A stretch of 64,000 bases of DNA from Gilvimarinus xylanilyticus (GCF_024195295.1 NZ_JAMFTH010000001.1:868001-932000), one strand, 5' to 3'; shown: positions 7,370 through 18,273, counted from the first letter of the stretch. The notes: generated by a model from the letters alone, not told the origin. Program-made: numbers and translations.

Positions 7370-8301
7370 ATTGCCGGAGTGGGATAGACGAAGATTTGCT
7401 TAATAGGGCGCTGCGAGTGCGCTACGATGTCTTGCGTTTGCCCGAGTGTGAAAGTCGCGGTATTAATCTGCTATTCAGGCGCGATGATCTTATCGACCGC
7501 CACTGCAGTGGTAATAAATATTATAAATTGTACTACAATATTCGCGCGGCTCGGGAAGCGGGCTGCCACACCTTGGTCACCGCGGGGGGCGCTTGGTCCA
7601 ATCATCTATTGGCAACCGCTTATGGTGCGGCACAGCACGGTTTACGTGCGCGCGGTGTGGTGCGCGGGCAAAGGCCCGAGCGACTAAGTGATACCCTGCG
7701 GGATGCGCAAAAAGCCGGTATGGAACTAAAGTTTGTCAGTCGTCACGAATATTTAAGTCTGGCGCAGCGTAGTGGCGCTTTTCGAGGCGAATTTTACGTA
7801 CCTGAAGGGGGCGCTAACGAGGCTGGCGAGCGCGGCGCCGAGGCTTTGGGGCAGGCCATCGGCGCAACCCAAGATCTGAGCCATGCCTGCGTCTGTGTGC
7901 CCGTAGGCACCGGCGGAACTCTAAGCGGGTTAGTGCGAGGTTTACCTGAAAACACCCTGAGCTTGGGGTTTTCGGTATTGAAAGATGGACGCGCCTGTAG
8001 CCAACTAGGTACCCAGTTGGCGCCGGGGCATTGGCGTTTGCTCTGGGGCTTTCACGGCAAAGGTTATGGCCGGGCATTACCCGCGCCCCTGCTGGCGTTT
8101 TGGCGCGACTTTGAAAGGCGTCACGCGATCGCACTCGACCCGGTTTATACCCTTAAAATGCTCTGGGGAATTGAGCGGCTAGCAGCATTAAATTATTGGC
8201 CTCAAGGCACCAAAGTTATTGCCGTTCACACGGGTGGTCTGCAAGGGCGGCGCGGTTTTTCCCAGGTTATTGATTGGCCCCAACCGATTATGGATGTTTG
8301 A
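7366..8301 (+). CDS. PLP-dependent enzyme, ACC deaminase / D-cysteine desulfhydrase-like
   Basis: 311 residues of the fold-II (tryptophan synthase beta-like) PLP family. The motif RDDLIDRHCSGNKYYKL carries the likely PLP-binding lysine K51, followed by TAGGAWSNHLLATA, and the phosphate-binding glycine loop VPVGTGGTLSG. These match the ACC deaminase/D-cysteine desulfhydrase branch. The residues that give ACC deaminase its specificity cannot be judged here, so the substrate stays open. It starts inside the stop codon of the coiled-coil gene and is followed at once by the cNMP-binding/rhodanese gene. Confidence 0.82.
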   Translation: MNCRSGIDEDLLNRALRVRYDVLRLPECESRGINLLFRRDDLIDRHCSGNKYYKLYYNIRAAREAGCHTLVTAGGAWSNHLLATAYGAAQHGLRARGVVRGQRPERLSDTLRDAQKAGMELKFVSRHEYLSLAQRSGAFRGEFYVPEGGANEAGERGAEALGQAIGATQDLSHACVCVPVGTGGTLSGLVRGLPENTLSLGFSVLKDGRACSQLGTQLAPGHWRLLWGFHGKGYGRALPAPLLAFWRDFERRHAIALDPVYTLKMLWGIERLAALNYWPQGTKVIAVHTGGLQGRRGFSQVIDWPQPIMDV

Positions 8302-8310
8302 GTGAGAGAG

Positions 8311-9441
8311 ATGGAATTGTCTTCGCCGTCAGAGCATAGCGAAACACTGGATCTGCAGCAGGTAAAAACCCTGGTGCCGCTAAAAGATATGGGATCCCAA
8401 CACCTGAATGTGTTGTTGGATTTTGCTAAGACTGAGTATTTATATTCGGGACAGACGCTTTTTAATCGCGGCTCGGTGGATGAATGCCATCTCTATTTGC
8501 TCTATGGTGATTTGTTGCTCGAAGACGAAGCGGGTAACGAACGGCTGTTAAAAGGGCGGAGCAATCTATTGCCTTTGGTGCATCATCGTCCGCGTCGTTA
8601 TCAGGCAACGGCCGCGAGCGATTGTGCTGTTTTACGTTTTCCCAGTGACGAGCTCGATAAGCTACTGACTTGGAGTCAGGTGGCGGATTATTTGTCGAGC
8701 GTGATCGCCCGCGACCGGGACAAGGACGAAGATGAGCTGTGGATGAGCCGGGTTTTGCAGTCCAACCTGTTTTACAAAGTGCCGCCGCTTAATGTCGACG
8801 ATATTTTTAGCGAAATGAAAGCCAAGATCGTGGATGCCGGTGAGGTCATTTTGCGTCAGGGCGAGATTGGCTCGTGTTGCTATTTTATTAAAGAAGGCCG
8901 GGCCGAGGTCACCCGCCAGGGGGCGACCGGAATGGAAACTCTCGCCCAGATTGGCCCCGGTCGCTGTTTTGGCGAAGACGCCCTGGTTAATGACGCCCCG
9001 CGCAATGCTACCGTCACCATGCAAACCGATGGCGTTTTAATGTGTCTGCCCAAGCAGGCTTTTTACCGTTTGTTAAAGAGCCCTGAGGTCCCAACCCAGA
9101 GCATGCTGTCTTTACCACAACGCGATCTCACATCCACCGCGATTATCGATGTGCGCTCGGACGAAGAGTATGCCTTGGGTCATTTACCCGGCGCAGTGAA
9201 CATTCCCCTGCATTTGTTGGGTATTAAATCCCGTTTAATGCGTTTGGGAGTGCACTATTTATGCTACTGCAATACCGGCAGGCGCAGTCGTGCTGCGACT
9301 CATTTGTTGCGGCAGCAGGGGTACACCGTCAGTATGCTCACCGATGCCGCCGCATTGTTTGAGCGCGGCGATGAAGACAGCTCGCTAGAGACGGATAAAA
9401 ATTATATTTTGCGCGAAGGCCTGGCGGTAGTAGGCCAGTGA
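8311..9441 (+). CDS. tandem cyclic-nucleotide-binding domain protein with C-terminal rhodanese
   Basis: About 376 residues: two cyclic-nucleotide-binding folds (roughly 20-135 and 145-260; the second has the typical ILRQGEIGSCCYFIKEGRAEV and GPGRCFGEDALVNDAPRNATV), then a rhodanese domain with DVRSDEEYALGHLPGAVNIP and the active-site loop CNTGRRS (C320). The second domain keeps the FGE..L..APRNATV phosphate-binding pattern, so it may bind a nucleotide; the first looks degenerate. ATG 8311 is preferred; GTG 8302, directly after the previous stop, is the alternative. It is the last gene of the three-gene unit and overlaps the convergent DUF1853 gene by 40 bp. Confidence 0.87.
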   Translation: MELSSPSEHSETLDLQQVKTLVPLKDMGSQHLNVLLDFAKTEYLYSGQTLFNRGSVDECHLYLLYGDLLLEDEAGNERLLKGRSNLLPLVHHRPRRYQATAASDCAVLRFPSDELDKLLTWSQVADYLSSVIARDRDKDEDELWMSRVLQSNLFYKVPPLNVDDIFSEMKAKIVDAGEVILRQGEIGSCCYFIKEGRAEVTRQGATGMETLAQIGPGRCFGEDALVNDAPRNATVTMQTDGVLMCLPKQAFYRLLKSPEVPTQSMLSLPQRDLTSTAIIDVRSDEEYALGHLPGAVNIPLHLLGIKSRLMRLGVHYLCYCNTGRRSRAATHLLRQQGYTVSMLTDAAALFERGDEDSSLETDKNYILREGLAVVGQ

Positions 9442-10397
9442 TCGGGTACCACAAAAAAGCGTTCCTGCTCACACCAAACGTCTTGTTGTAGCGAAACCCG
9501 AGCCACCAACTTAGGGCGTTTTTGTCCTCCCACCTGGTGTAAAAGTGCGCGGCCCAATTGCTCGGCCGATAAAGGCCGCACTCGTCTGTCATGAAAGGCA
9601 GGTGCTATCCAATGGTTGCGCGGAATTATCACATAGCCCGAGGAGTTAACGACTTTAAAGTGTTCCTCAAGGTATTGATTTAAAGCCAGCCAATAGCCGC
9701 GAACAGCTGTACGGCCGACCCCGTGGGGCAAATTGCCATGTGCGTTGAATCGGCTTTGCCTGTCACCGTATGCGTTTAGCGGGACAAATAAATAACCTTT
9801 TAACAAAAATCGTCGCTCGATGGCTTTGGCGTTTACCCCCATTGAGGTCAGCGTTTGTTTCCCTTCAGTGGTGTTCGATAAAGGTAGCTGGTGGCTGCGC
9901 AGGTGATCGAGCTTATGGCCCAGGCAATCATTGGCGTTGGGGCCGATCCAGTGTGCGGGGTCGGTCAGATCCTCGCCGTGTCCCAAATACAGCTTAAAAG
10001 CCGCCTCGATATGAAGCGGGCGGCTGGGGTCGTTCAAAATAAAATCAAAAGCGCCCAGGGTGCGTCCGCCGCTTGCGACTTGAAGGTTGTGATCGAGCAG
10101 GGGGGCGGGTTCAATACACTGCCAGTAGTAGCGCCACAGGGTTTCAAAGTAGAGTCCCAGGCGCGTACTCTTTACTTGCTTAATAAATGCCAGCAGAGGC
10201 TCGGGCTTGGCATCTAATTCCCGCAAGCGCGTTGCGATATTGGGACTTAAGCATACACTGAACTGACGAGCGTCTGTACCTTTCAGGTGTTCGACAAGAT
10301 TTTCGCCGAAACAGGCATAGGCAAGGTCGCGAACCTGCCGGGTACGCAAATCGTCTAGCAGCTGTGTAAGTGTTTGTGTTGGCGTTTTTGACGTCAT
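9402..10397 (-). CDS. DUF1853 family protein
   Basis: 331 residues with the hallmarks of DUF1853: TRLGLYFETLWRYYW near the N-terminus, FDFILNDPSRPLHIEAAFKLYLG in the middle and HWIGPNANDCLGHKLDHL after it. The Asp and Glu-x-Ala arrangement is reminiscent of PD-(D/E)XK nucleases, which is my inference rather than an established function. Transcribed divergently from nadK and convergently with the rhodanese gene. Confidence 0.8.
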   Translation of the reverse strand: MTSKTPTQTLTQLLDDLRTRQVRDLAYACFGENLVEHLKGTDARQFSVCLSPNIATRLRELDAKPEPLLAFIKQVKSTRLGLYFETLWRYYWQCIEPAPLLDHNLQVASGGRTLGAFDFILNDPSRPLHIEAAFKLYLGHGEDLTDPAHWIGPNANDCLGHKLDHLRSHQLPLSNTTEGKQTLTSMGVNAKAIERRFLLKGYLFVPLNAYGDRQSRFNAHGNLPHGVGRTAVRGYWLALNQYLEEHFKVVNSSGYVIIPRNHWIAPAFHDRRVRPLSAEQLGRALLHQVGGQKRPKLVARVSLQQDVWCEQERFFVVPDHWPTTARPSRKI

Positions 10398-10461
10398 TGG
10401 CGTTTGTCTGGGGCTTAGGCATAATGTCTGCCCAAATCCTCATCGATATCAGAGAGTCATC

Positions 10462-11361
10462 ATGACACAATTTGCCTCTATTGGGTTGATCGGTCGTCTC
10501 GAAAACGAGCGCGCCAAATACAGTGTCGATCGTTTAATCCGCTTTCTCCGTTCGCGTCAGCTTAATATTATTATCGAGCAGCGCAGCGCCGAGATCATTA
10601 ATGCCAGCCAACACTATCCCGACGTTGAAGTGGCCGGGATGGACGAGCTGGGTAAGCGCTGTGATCTGGCGATTGTGATCGGTGGTGACGGCAGTTTATT
10701 GAGCGGTGCGCGGGACTTAGTGCAATACAATGTGCCGCTGTTAGGCGTTAATCGCGGTCGCCTGGGCTTTTTGACTGACATCGTTCCCGAAGACATCGAG
10801 CAGAAGGTCGCCGAAGTGCTGGCCGGCGAGTATGTCTCGGAGCAGCGCTTTTTACTGGATATGAGCGTCGAGCGAAACGGTGAAACCATTTGCTCGGGTG
10901 ACGCACTCAATGATGTGGTGCTGCATCCGGGCGAGTTTATCCGGATGCTCGAATTTGAGCTGTATGTGGATGATCACTTTGTGACCTCTCAGCGTTCCGA
11001 CGGTATGATTGTCTCAACTCCTACCGGCTCGACGGCCTATGCTCTTAGCGGTGGCGGCCCGATTATGCATCCCAAGCTTGACGCCATGGTGCTGGTGCCC
11101 ATGAATCCTCATACTTTAAGTAGCCGCCCCATGGTGGTGGCTGGCGATAGTGTGGTGCGTATTTTGGTGGGCGAAAGCAACAGCGCGGTACCCCAGGTAA
11201 CTTGCGACGGTCAGACTCACGATGCGATTGAAGGCGGCGACCGGATTATTATTCGCAAAAAACCTCAGCACTTGCAGCTTATTCATCCGCTTAATCACAA
11301 CTTTTATGAGCGGTGTCGCTCCAAGCTCGGCTGGGGAGGGCACTTGCTGGACAAGTCATGA
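10462..11361 (+). CDS. nadK: NAD kinase
   Basis: Phosphorylates NAD to NADP in the cytoplasm. 299 residues, normal length. The GGDGS motif is at about residues 73-77, followed by GVNRGRLGFLTDI, ALNDVVLHPG and the second nucleotide-binding motif DGMIVSTPTGSTAYALSGGGPI. The stop overlaps the following phosphatase start (ATGA), so they are coupled. Confidence 0.97.
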   Translation: MTQFASIGLIGRLENERAKYSVDRLIRFLRSRQLNIIIEQRSAEIINASQHYPDVEVAGMDELGKRCDLAIVIGGDGSLLSGARDLVQYNVPLLGVNRGRLGFLTDIVPEDIEQKVAEVLAGEYVSEQRFLLDMSVERNGETICSGDALNDVVLHPGEFIRMLEFELYVDDHFVTSQRSDGMIVSTPTGSTAYALSGGGPIMHPKLDAMVLVPMNPHTLSSRPMVVAGDSVVRILVGESNSAVPQVTCDGQTHDAIEGGDRIIIRKKPQHLQLIHPLNHNFYERCRSKLGWGGHLLDKS

Positions 11362-12323
11362 GTGATTGCGGGGCGATCAATTTACCGGCGCGCGCCGCCG
11401 ACCTTGATATTATTGGTGATGTACACGGTTGCGCCCAGACCCTGGCCCGGCTGTTGGAAAAGCTCGGTTATCAAAAGCGGCAAGGGGTTTATCAGCACCC
11501 TCGGCGCCGGGTAGTCTTTGTCGGCGATATTGTCGATCGCGGGCCGCGTATCCGCGAGGCTCTGGCGATGGTGCGCGAGATGGTCGAGCGCGGCTCTGCC
11601 TACCTGATTTTGGGCAATCACGAGGTTCACGCCTACTGTTATTGCACTGCCCATCCGCATGCCCCTGGCAATTACTTGCGCCCCCACACCCCCCGCAACA
11701 CCGCCATTGTGGCCGAAACCCTGGAACAGTTTGCCAACCACAGCGCCGATTGGGCGGACCATTTGCGCTGGATTGCCAAGTTACCCCTATATCTAGCCAG
11801 CCCGGAGCTGCGCGTCGTACACGCCTGCTGGGACGAGTCGGCTATCGCCCGGCTGCAGACACCGCAGCTATCAATGCCGCAATGGCAGGCTTTAGCCGAT
11901 CCCGGTTGTGGTACGGCTACAGCCGTTAAGCGTTTAACCTCGGGAATTGACCTGCCTTTGCCCGATGGCGCCCAGATGATTTCGGCCGAGGGGTACACAA
12001 GGCGCAGCTTCCGCGCCAAATTCTGGCCTCCGGCGGCACAGCAGTATCGCGATCTAGTCTTTCAGCCCGATCCGCTGCCGGCTCATCTCGGGGAACGACC
12101 GATTGATGAACACCTAAAAGCCCAGTTGGTGGTGTATGATAGCGACCAACCGCCGTTGTTTGTGGGCCACTACTGGCTCAATGGTACGCCCCAACCGGTC
12201 GCCCCCAATATCGCGTGTCTGGACTATGGTGCGGTGCGATTTGGCAGGCTGGTGGCCTACCGCAATGACGGCAGTGCGCGGATAAAGCCCGCCAACTTTA
12301 GTTGGGTTTATGTCGATCCTTAA
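11358..12323 (+). CDS. calcineurin-like metallophosphatase
   Basis: 321 residues of the PPP/ApaH-like metallophosphoesterase fold. All metal-site motifs are visible: IIGDVHGC, VGDIVDRGP, LGNHE, and later histidines in VVHACW and FVGHYW. Substrate is unknown; relatives include diadenosine tetraphosphatases and protein phosphatases. ATG at 11358 overlaps the nadK stop; an upstream in-frame start at 11313 would lie deep inside nadK and is rejected. Confidence 0.88.
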   Translation: MSDCGAINLPARAADLDIIGDVHGCAQTLARLLEKLGYQKRQGVYQHPRRRVVFVGDIVDRGPRIREALAMVREMVERGSAYLILGNHEVHAYCYCTAHPHAPGNYLRPHTPRNTAIVAETLEQFANHSADWADHLRWIAKLPLYLASPELRVVHACWDESAIARLQTPQLSMPQWQALADPGCGTATAVKRLTSGIDLPLPDGAQMISAEGYTRRSFRAKFWPPAAQQYRDLVFQPDPLPAHLGERPIDEHLKAQLVVYDSDQPPLFVGHYWLNGTPQPVAPNIACLDYGAVRFGRLVAYRNDGSARIKPANFSWVYVDP

Positions 12324-12359
12324 AGGCAAGCCCCCCCAGTGTGAGTAACCGGAGCCGCC

Positions 12360-13241
12360 GTGTCCTGGAGCAGTGTTCGCAAATTCCCCTTAACGCAGGA
12401 TTTAACCCCGCTAAACCGCGCCCTGCGCGAGCGAGATATACCCCACAAAATTGTCGAGCTGGCCGGCCAGCAGGTCTTGCAAGTGCCGTCCCGCGAGTGG
12501 GCAGAGCCGGTCAGCGACTTTGTCGACGCCTGGCTGGCCGGAGATGTTGTGGCGACTCCCCAGTCGTCTGCGCCGCGCCCGCAGGCGGTTAAACCTTCAT
12601 CACTGTGGATAGAGGCCCGGTTAAGCCCCGTCACCTTGGTGCTTATCGCCCTGAGTCTTTTGGGTTTTGCCGCCGCCGAGTGGGAGGTTTTTAATCACGC
12701 GGTGGTGGCATTGACCTTTACCCCGCTTACGCCTGTGCCCGGCGGTTTTGCCTGGGGGTCTCTGGCCGACACTCTGGGCAATGGCGAGTACTGGCGTCTG
12801 ATCACGCCGGCGTTTCTGCACTTTTCAATCTTCCATATTGCTTTTAATGGTTTGTGGACCTGGGAGCTGGGCCGACGCCTGGAGTGGACCATGGGCAAGG
12901 GCCGCTATCTGTTGTTTTTTGTGGTGACCGCCATTGCCAGCAACTTGGCCCAGTACTATTGGCCCGGCCCGGTGACTTTGTTCGGTGGTATGTCGGGCGT
13001 TATCTATGCCATGGTCGGCTATATCGGTATTTACCAGTGGTTAAAACCCGAACCATTATTGGCAATACCCAAGGGTATTTTGCTGTTTATGCTCGCCTGG
13101 CTGGGGATTTGTATGCTGGGTGTGGTGGACTTTTTTATGGCCGGCGGGGTCGCCAATGGTGCTCACCTGGGTGGGTTGGTCAGTGGTGCGATCTTTGCGC
13201 TGGCAAGGCTCGGCTTGGGCGCGAGCGAGCGCAAGAGTTGA
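12360..13241 (+). CDS. rhomboid family intramembrane serine protease (GlpG-like)
   Basis: 293 residues: a soluble N-terminal domain (about 1-75, MSWSSVRKFPLTQDLTPLNR, as in GlpG), then six membrane segments. The catalytic serine lies in FGGMSGVIYAMVGY (S212) and the catalytic histidine in GVANGAHLGGLVSG (H269). Loop L1 carries the WR-type sequence YWRLITPAFLHFSIFHI. Start is GTG at 12360. Substrates are unknown. Confidence 0.92.
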   Translation: MSWSSVRKFPLTQDLTPLNRALRERDIPHKIVELAGQQVLQVPSREWAEPVSDFVDAWLAGDVVATPQSSAPRPQAVKPSSLWIEARLSPVTLVLIALSLLGFAAAEWEVFNHAVVALTFTPLTPVPGGFAWGSLADTLGNGEYWRLITPAFLHFSIFHIAFNGLWTWELGRRLEWTMGKGRYLLFFVVTAIASNLAQYYWPGPVTLFGGMSGVIYAMVGYIGIYQWLKPEPLLAIPKGILLFMLAWLGICMLGVVDFFMAGGVANGAHLGGLVSGAIFALARLGLGASERKS

Positions 13242-13260
13242 TACAAACGAGACGTTGACG

Positions 13261-13524
13261 ATGAACGATTTTGAACAAATACTGGCGAATCTTACCCCCG
13301 AGGTATACGCCAATTTAAAGCGCGCCGTAGAATTGGGCAAATGGCCCGACGGCCGCGTGCTGAGTGACGAGCAGCGCGAACTGTGCATGCAAGCGGTGAT
13401 CGTCTACGAGCACAAAAACCTCAAACCCGAAGAGCACACAGGCTTTATTCCGCCTAAACCTCACACTCACTGTGGCAGTGGCGACGACGAGCCAGATGCG
13501 GAAACGCCCTTGAAGTGGCAATAG
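13261..13524 (+). CDS. DUF1315 (YeaC-like) small protein
   Basis: 87 residues beginning MNDFEQILANLTPEVY, with the central conserved LKRAVELGKWPDGRVLSDEQRELCMQ region of YeaC/DUF1315 proteins and a Cys/His-containing tail (HTHCGSGDDE). Function unknown. It lies 19 bp after the rhomboid gene and directly before pepN, the position this small gene often has. Confidence 0.85.
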   Translation: MNDFEQILANLTPEVYANLKRAVELGKWPDGRVLSDEQRELCMQAVIVYEHKNLKPEEHTGFIPPKPHTHCGSGDDEPDAETPLKWQ

Positions 13525-13535
13525 CAGGCAAACGA

Positions 13536-16220
13536 ATGACTCAAGATTTATCCAGTAACAACTCTGATACCGTTTATTTAAAAGACTATCAATCACCGGC
13601 CTACGCCATCGAAAAGACCGATTTGGATGTGGCGATTTATCCGGGGGAAAGCTTTGTCGAAGCGCGCTTGCAGCTGGTACGACAATCCGGTCTGGTGAGC
13701 GAGCTGGCGCTTGATGGCGAGCAGCTGGAGTTACTCGCGATCGAGATCAACAGCCAGTCCCTGAGTAAAGATCAGTACCGCCTGGACGATGGCAAGCTGG
13801 TGTTAATCGAGCCTCCAGAGCGTTTCGAGCTTTACACCAAAGTGCGAATTCAACCCGAGCAGAACACCTCGCTCGAAGGGCTGTACCGCTCGCGCACCAT
13901 TTATTGCACCCAGTGCGAGGCCGAAGGGTTTCGTAAAATCACCTATTATTTAGATCGCCCGGATGTGATGAGCGACTTTACCACTCGCATTAGCGCCGCT
14001 AAGTCCGAGTGCCCGATACTGTTGGCCAACGGCAATTTAGTGGAGCAGGGCGATTTAACCGATGGCCGTCATTACGCGGTGTGGCATGACCCCCACAAAA
14101 AGCCCTGTTACTTATTCGCCTTGGTGGCGGGTGATTTAAGTGTGATGGAAGATCACTTTGTCACCGCGAGTGGTCGCAACGTAGATTTGAAAATTTACGT
14201 TGAAGAAAAAGACCTGGATAAATGCGATCACGCCATGGCTTCCCTTAAAAACGCCATGCGCTGGGACGAAGAGGTCTACGGCCGCGAATACGATTTAGAT
14301 ATTTTTATGATCGTTGCGGTGGACGATTTTAATATGGGCGCTATGGAAAACAAGGGCCTGAATATCTTTAATACCTCCTGTGTGCTGGCCAAGCCGGAGA
14401 CCACCACCGATGCGGGTTTTCAGCGGGTAGAAGGCGTGGTGGCTCACGAGTACTTTCACAACTGGTCCGGCAACCGGGTCACCTGTCGCGACTGGTTCCA
14501 GCTGAGTCTTAAAGAAGGTTTTACCGTTTATCGCGACGCCGAGTTCTCGGCGGATATGGGCTCGCCCACGGTTAAGCGGGTAGAGGATGTGGCCATGCTG
14601 CGAACCCACCAGTTTGCCGAAGACGCAGGCCCCATGGCGCATCCCATTCGTCCGGCCAGCTACATGGAAATTTCCAACTTCTATACCCTGACGATTTACG
14701 AAAAAGGCGCCGAAGTGGTGCGCATGCTGGCGAACTTGTTGGGCCCCGAGCTGTTCCGTAAAGGGACCGATTTGTATTTCGAACGCCACGATGGACAGGC
14801 TGTCACCACCGAGGATTTTGTTCAGGCTTTGGCCGATGTGTCGGGGCGCGATTTTAGCGTTTTTCAGCGCTGGTACAATCAAGCGGGTACCCCGCAGTTA
14901 GAAGTACGCGACGAGTACGATGAAAATACCCGCGAATACACGTTGCATATCACCCAGAGTACCCCGGCCACTCCCGAGTGCGCCGATAAACAACCCTTTC
15001 ATATTCCCATTGCCATGGGGCTGCTGGGCGATGCGGGTGAAATAGCGCTCAAGTTGCGGGATGAAGAACTAGAGGATTTGCCAACCGATAACACCCATCG
15101 GGTACTGGAACTCACCGAGCAAGCGCAGAGTTTTGTCTTTACCGATGTGCCCGAAAAACCGGTGCCCTCGCTTTTACGCGGCTTCTCGGCGCCGGTTAAA
15201 CTCAAGTTTGCCTACAGCCGCGATGATTTGGTGCGCCTGGCTCTGCGCGACAGCGATGGCTTTAACCGCTACGAGGCCTGTCAGCGGCTGGCCCTGGGCG
15301 TGATCGAAGACGCTCTGGCCGCCGATAGTGGGGGCGAGCTGAATAACTTTACCCCGGATGAGCGACTGCTGGCGGTCTACCAACAGCTACTGCAAGAAGA
15401 GGGCTTAGACCGGGCGATGCTGGCCTATATGCTGCTGTTGCCCTCCGAGGGGTTTATTGCGGAGCAGCAGAGCGTGATTGACCCCATTGCGATTCATCGC
15501 GCGCGCGGTGAAGTGGCGGGCTACATCGCCAAGGCGCTCCACAAGCCTCTACTGGCTGTGCTGGAAAATTACGACTTGCGTAAGCCCTATAAGCCTACGG
15601 CCGTTGATATCGCTGCGCGTTTGCTCAAAAACACCGCGCTCGAATTTCTCATGCGCGAGCCGGATCAAGCGGTGGTTGATCTGTGTGTGAAACATCTGCA
15701 GCAAGCCAACAATATGACCGACGAGTTGGCGAGCCTGACGGCGCTGGTGAACAGCCGCTCGCCACTGGCGGCCGACATCGCGCCGCAAAAGTTGGCCGAT
15801 TTTTACGCTAAATGGCAAGACGAGTCGCTGGTGGTAAATGCCTGGCTCGCCCTGCAGGCGCGCAATGCCAACCCCGGTGGGGTAGAGCGGGTAGAGGCCC
15901 TGCTGGCGCACCCGGCTTTTGAGGCGAACAACCCCAATAAGATCCGTTCGGTGGTCGGGGTGTTTGCCAATGCCAACCCGGTTAATTTTCACGGCGGCAC
16001 AGACGCGGACCCCGAGGCCGGTTATCGCTTTTTGGCCGACCAGGTGATTGCCCTGGACAGCAAAAATCCACAAATAGCGGCGCGCTTAATCACCCCCTTA
16101 ACCCGCTGGCGGCGCTATGATAAACAGCGAGGCGGGGCCATGCGTGGGCAGCTTGAACGTATCAAGCATACACCTGGGCTTTCGTCCGACAGTAACGAAA
16201 TTGTAAGCAAAAGCCTCTGA
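13536..16220 (+). CDS. pepN: aminopeptidase N (M1 family)
   Basis: Broad-specificity zinc aminopeptidase of the cytoplasm that removes N-terminal residues from peptides. 894 residues, close to the usual length. Exopeptidase motif FNMGAMENKGLN, zinc motif HEYFHNWSGNR (H304, E305, H308) and the third zinc ligand Glu in FQLSLKEGFTVYRD are intact, followed by the Ig-like and helical C-terminal domains. ATG at 13536 gives the typical MTQ- start; an upstream GTG at 13515 overlaps DUF1315. Confidence 0.97.
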   Translation: MTQDLSSNNSDTVYLKDYQSPAYAIEKTDLDVAIYPGESFVEARLQLVRQSGLVSELALDGEQLELLAIEINSQSLSKDQYRLDDGKLVLIEPPERFELYTKVRIQPEQNTSLEGLYRSRTIYCTQCEAEGFRKITYYLDRPDVMSDFTTRISAAKSECPILLANGNLVEQGDLTDGRHYAVWHDPHKKPCYLFALVAGDLSVMEDHFVTASGRNVDLKIYVEEKDLDKCDHAMASLKNAMRWDEEVYGREYDLDIFMIVAVDDFNMGAMENKGLNIFNTSCVLAKPETTTDAGFQRVEGVVAHEYFHNWSGNRVTCRDWFQLSLKEGFTVYRDAEFSADMGSPTVKRVEDVAMLRTHQFAEDAGPMAHPIRPASYMEISNFYTLTIYEKGAEVVRMLANLLGPELFRKGTDLYFERHDGQAVTTEDFVQALADVSGRDFSVFQRWYNQAGTPQLEVRDEYDENTREYTLHITQSTPATPECADKQPFHIPIAMGLLGDAGEIALKLRDEELEDLPTDNTHRVLELTEQAQSFVFTDVPEKPVPSLLRGFSAPVKLKFAYSRDDLVRLALRDSDGFNRYEACQRLALGVIEDALAADSGGELNNFTPDERLLAVYQQLLQEEGLDRAMLAYMLLLPSEGFIAEQQSVIDPIAIHRARGEVAGYIAKALHKPLLAVLENYDLRKPYKPTAVDIAARLLKNTALEFLMREPDQAVVDLCVKHLQQANNMTDELASLTALVNSRSPLAADIAPQKLADFYAKWQDESLVVNAWLALQARNANPGGVERVEALLAHPAFEANNPNKIRSVVGVFANANPVNFHGGTDADPEAGYRFLADQVIALDSKNPQIAARLITPLTRWRRYDKQRGGAMRGQLERIKHTPGLSSDSNEIVSKSL

Positions 16221-16227
16221 GGTATTT

Positions 16228-17163
16228 ATGGCAAGTGGTTTTGGACACAAACTGGTCATCGCTATCTCCTCCCGGGCGCTGTTTAATATGGATGACAGCC
16301 ACCAGGTCTTTATGAATGAAGGGCTTGAGGCCTATGCCCAGTATCAGATTGATCACGAGGATGAATTGCTCGAACCCGGCGACGCCTTTGCGGTGGTACA
16401 GAAGCTGTTAAAGCTCAATGACAACCAGCCGGGCGAGCCTCCCCGGGTTGAGGTGATACTACTGTCGCGCAACAGTGCTGACACAGGGCTTAGGGTGTTT
16501 AACTCCATTGAGCACTACAAGCTCAATATTACCCGCGCCGCCTTCTGCGGCGGGCAGAGCCCCTATCGTTACGCCTCGGCTTTTGGCTGTCATTTGTTCC
16601 TGTCTACCGAGGCGGCCGATGTACGCGACGCACTGGAGCATGGTATTGCCGCGGCGACTCTGGTGGCCCCCAAAACCCAAAAGCCCAACGACAATGAGCT
16701 GAGGTTTGCCTTTGATGGCGACGCGGTGCTGTTTTCCGACGAAGCTGAGCAGATCTTCAAGCGCCAGGGCCTGACCGCCTTTACCGAGAGCGAAAAAGCC
16801 GCCGCTAAAACCCCACTGCCCGGGGGCCCCTTTAAGCCATTTCTGGACGCGCTGCACAAGCTGCAGGCCGAGTTTGGCGATGCCGAGCGTTGCCCCATTC
16901 GCACCGCCTTGGTCACCGCGCGCTCGGCACCGGCCCACGAGCGGGTGATTCGCACCCTGCGCGCCTGGAAGATTCGTATCGACGAGTCGCTGTTTTTGGG
17001 CGGGCTGCCCAAGGGCGAGTTTTTAAAAGCCTACGGAGCCGATGTGTTTTTTGACGATCAAGAGGCGCACATCGAGTCCGCCAGTGAGCATGTGGCCAGC
17101 GGTCATGTGCCTCACGGGGTGGCTAACTCGGCTGAATTTGCGACGAAACCGTCGAAAAAGTGA
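16228..17163 (+). CDS. 5'-nucleotidase (cytosolic NT5C1-like)
   Basis: 311 residues of the cytosolic IA/IB 5'-nucleotidase family, a HAD-superfamily group that dephosphorylates nucleoside monophosphates. Signature regions include LVIAISSRALFNMDDSH, VILLSRNSADTGLRVFNSI, ITRAAFCGGQSPY and FAFDGDAVLFSDEAEQIF, which contains the DxD-type catalytic aspartates. Seven bases after pepN, likely co-transcribed. Confidence 0.85.
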   Translation: MASGFGHKLVIAISSRALFNMDDSHQVFMNEGLEAYAQYQIDHEDELLEPGDAFAVVQKLLKLNDNQPGEPPRVEVILLSRNSADTGLRVFNSIEHYKLNITRAAFCGGQSPYRYASAFGCHLFLSTEAADVRDALEHGIAAATLVAPKTQKPNDNELRFAFDGDAVLFSDEAEQIFKRQGLTAFTESEKAAAKTPLPGGPFKPFLDALHKLQAEFGDAERCPIRTALVTARSAPAHERVIRTLRAWKIRIDESLFLGGLPKGEFLKAYGADVFFDDQEAHIESASEHVASGHVPHGVANSAEFATKPSKK

Positions 17164-17238
17164 ATTTAACCGTGAATCTTTGTCCGGCACCGCAATTTCG
17201 GCTATTCTTGACCTGAATAATCAACTATATTTTTATAA

Positions 17239-18243
<1,005 letters not shown>

Positions 18244-18273
18244 CCAGCCACTGAATTGAACCAGTATTGTCTT

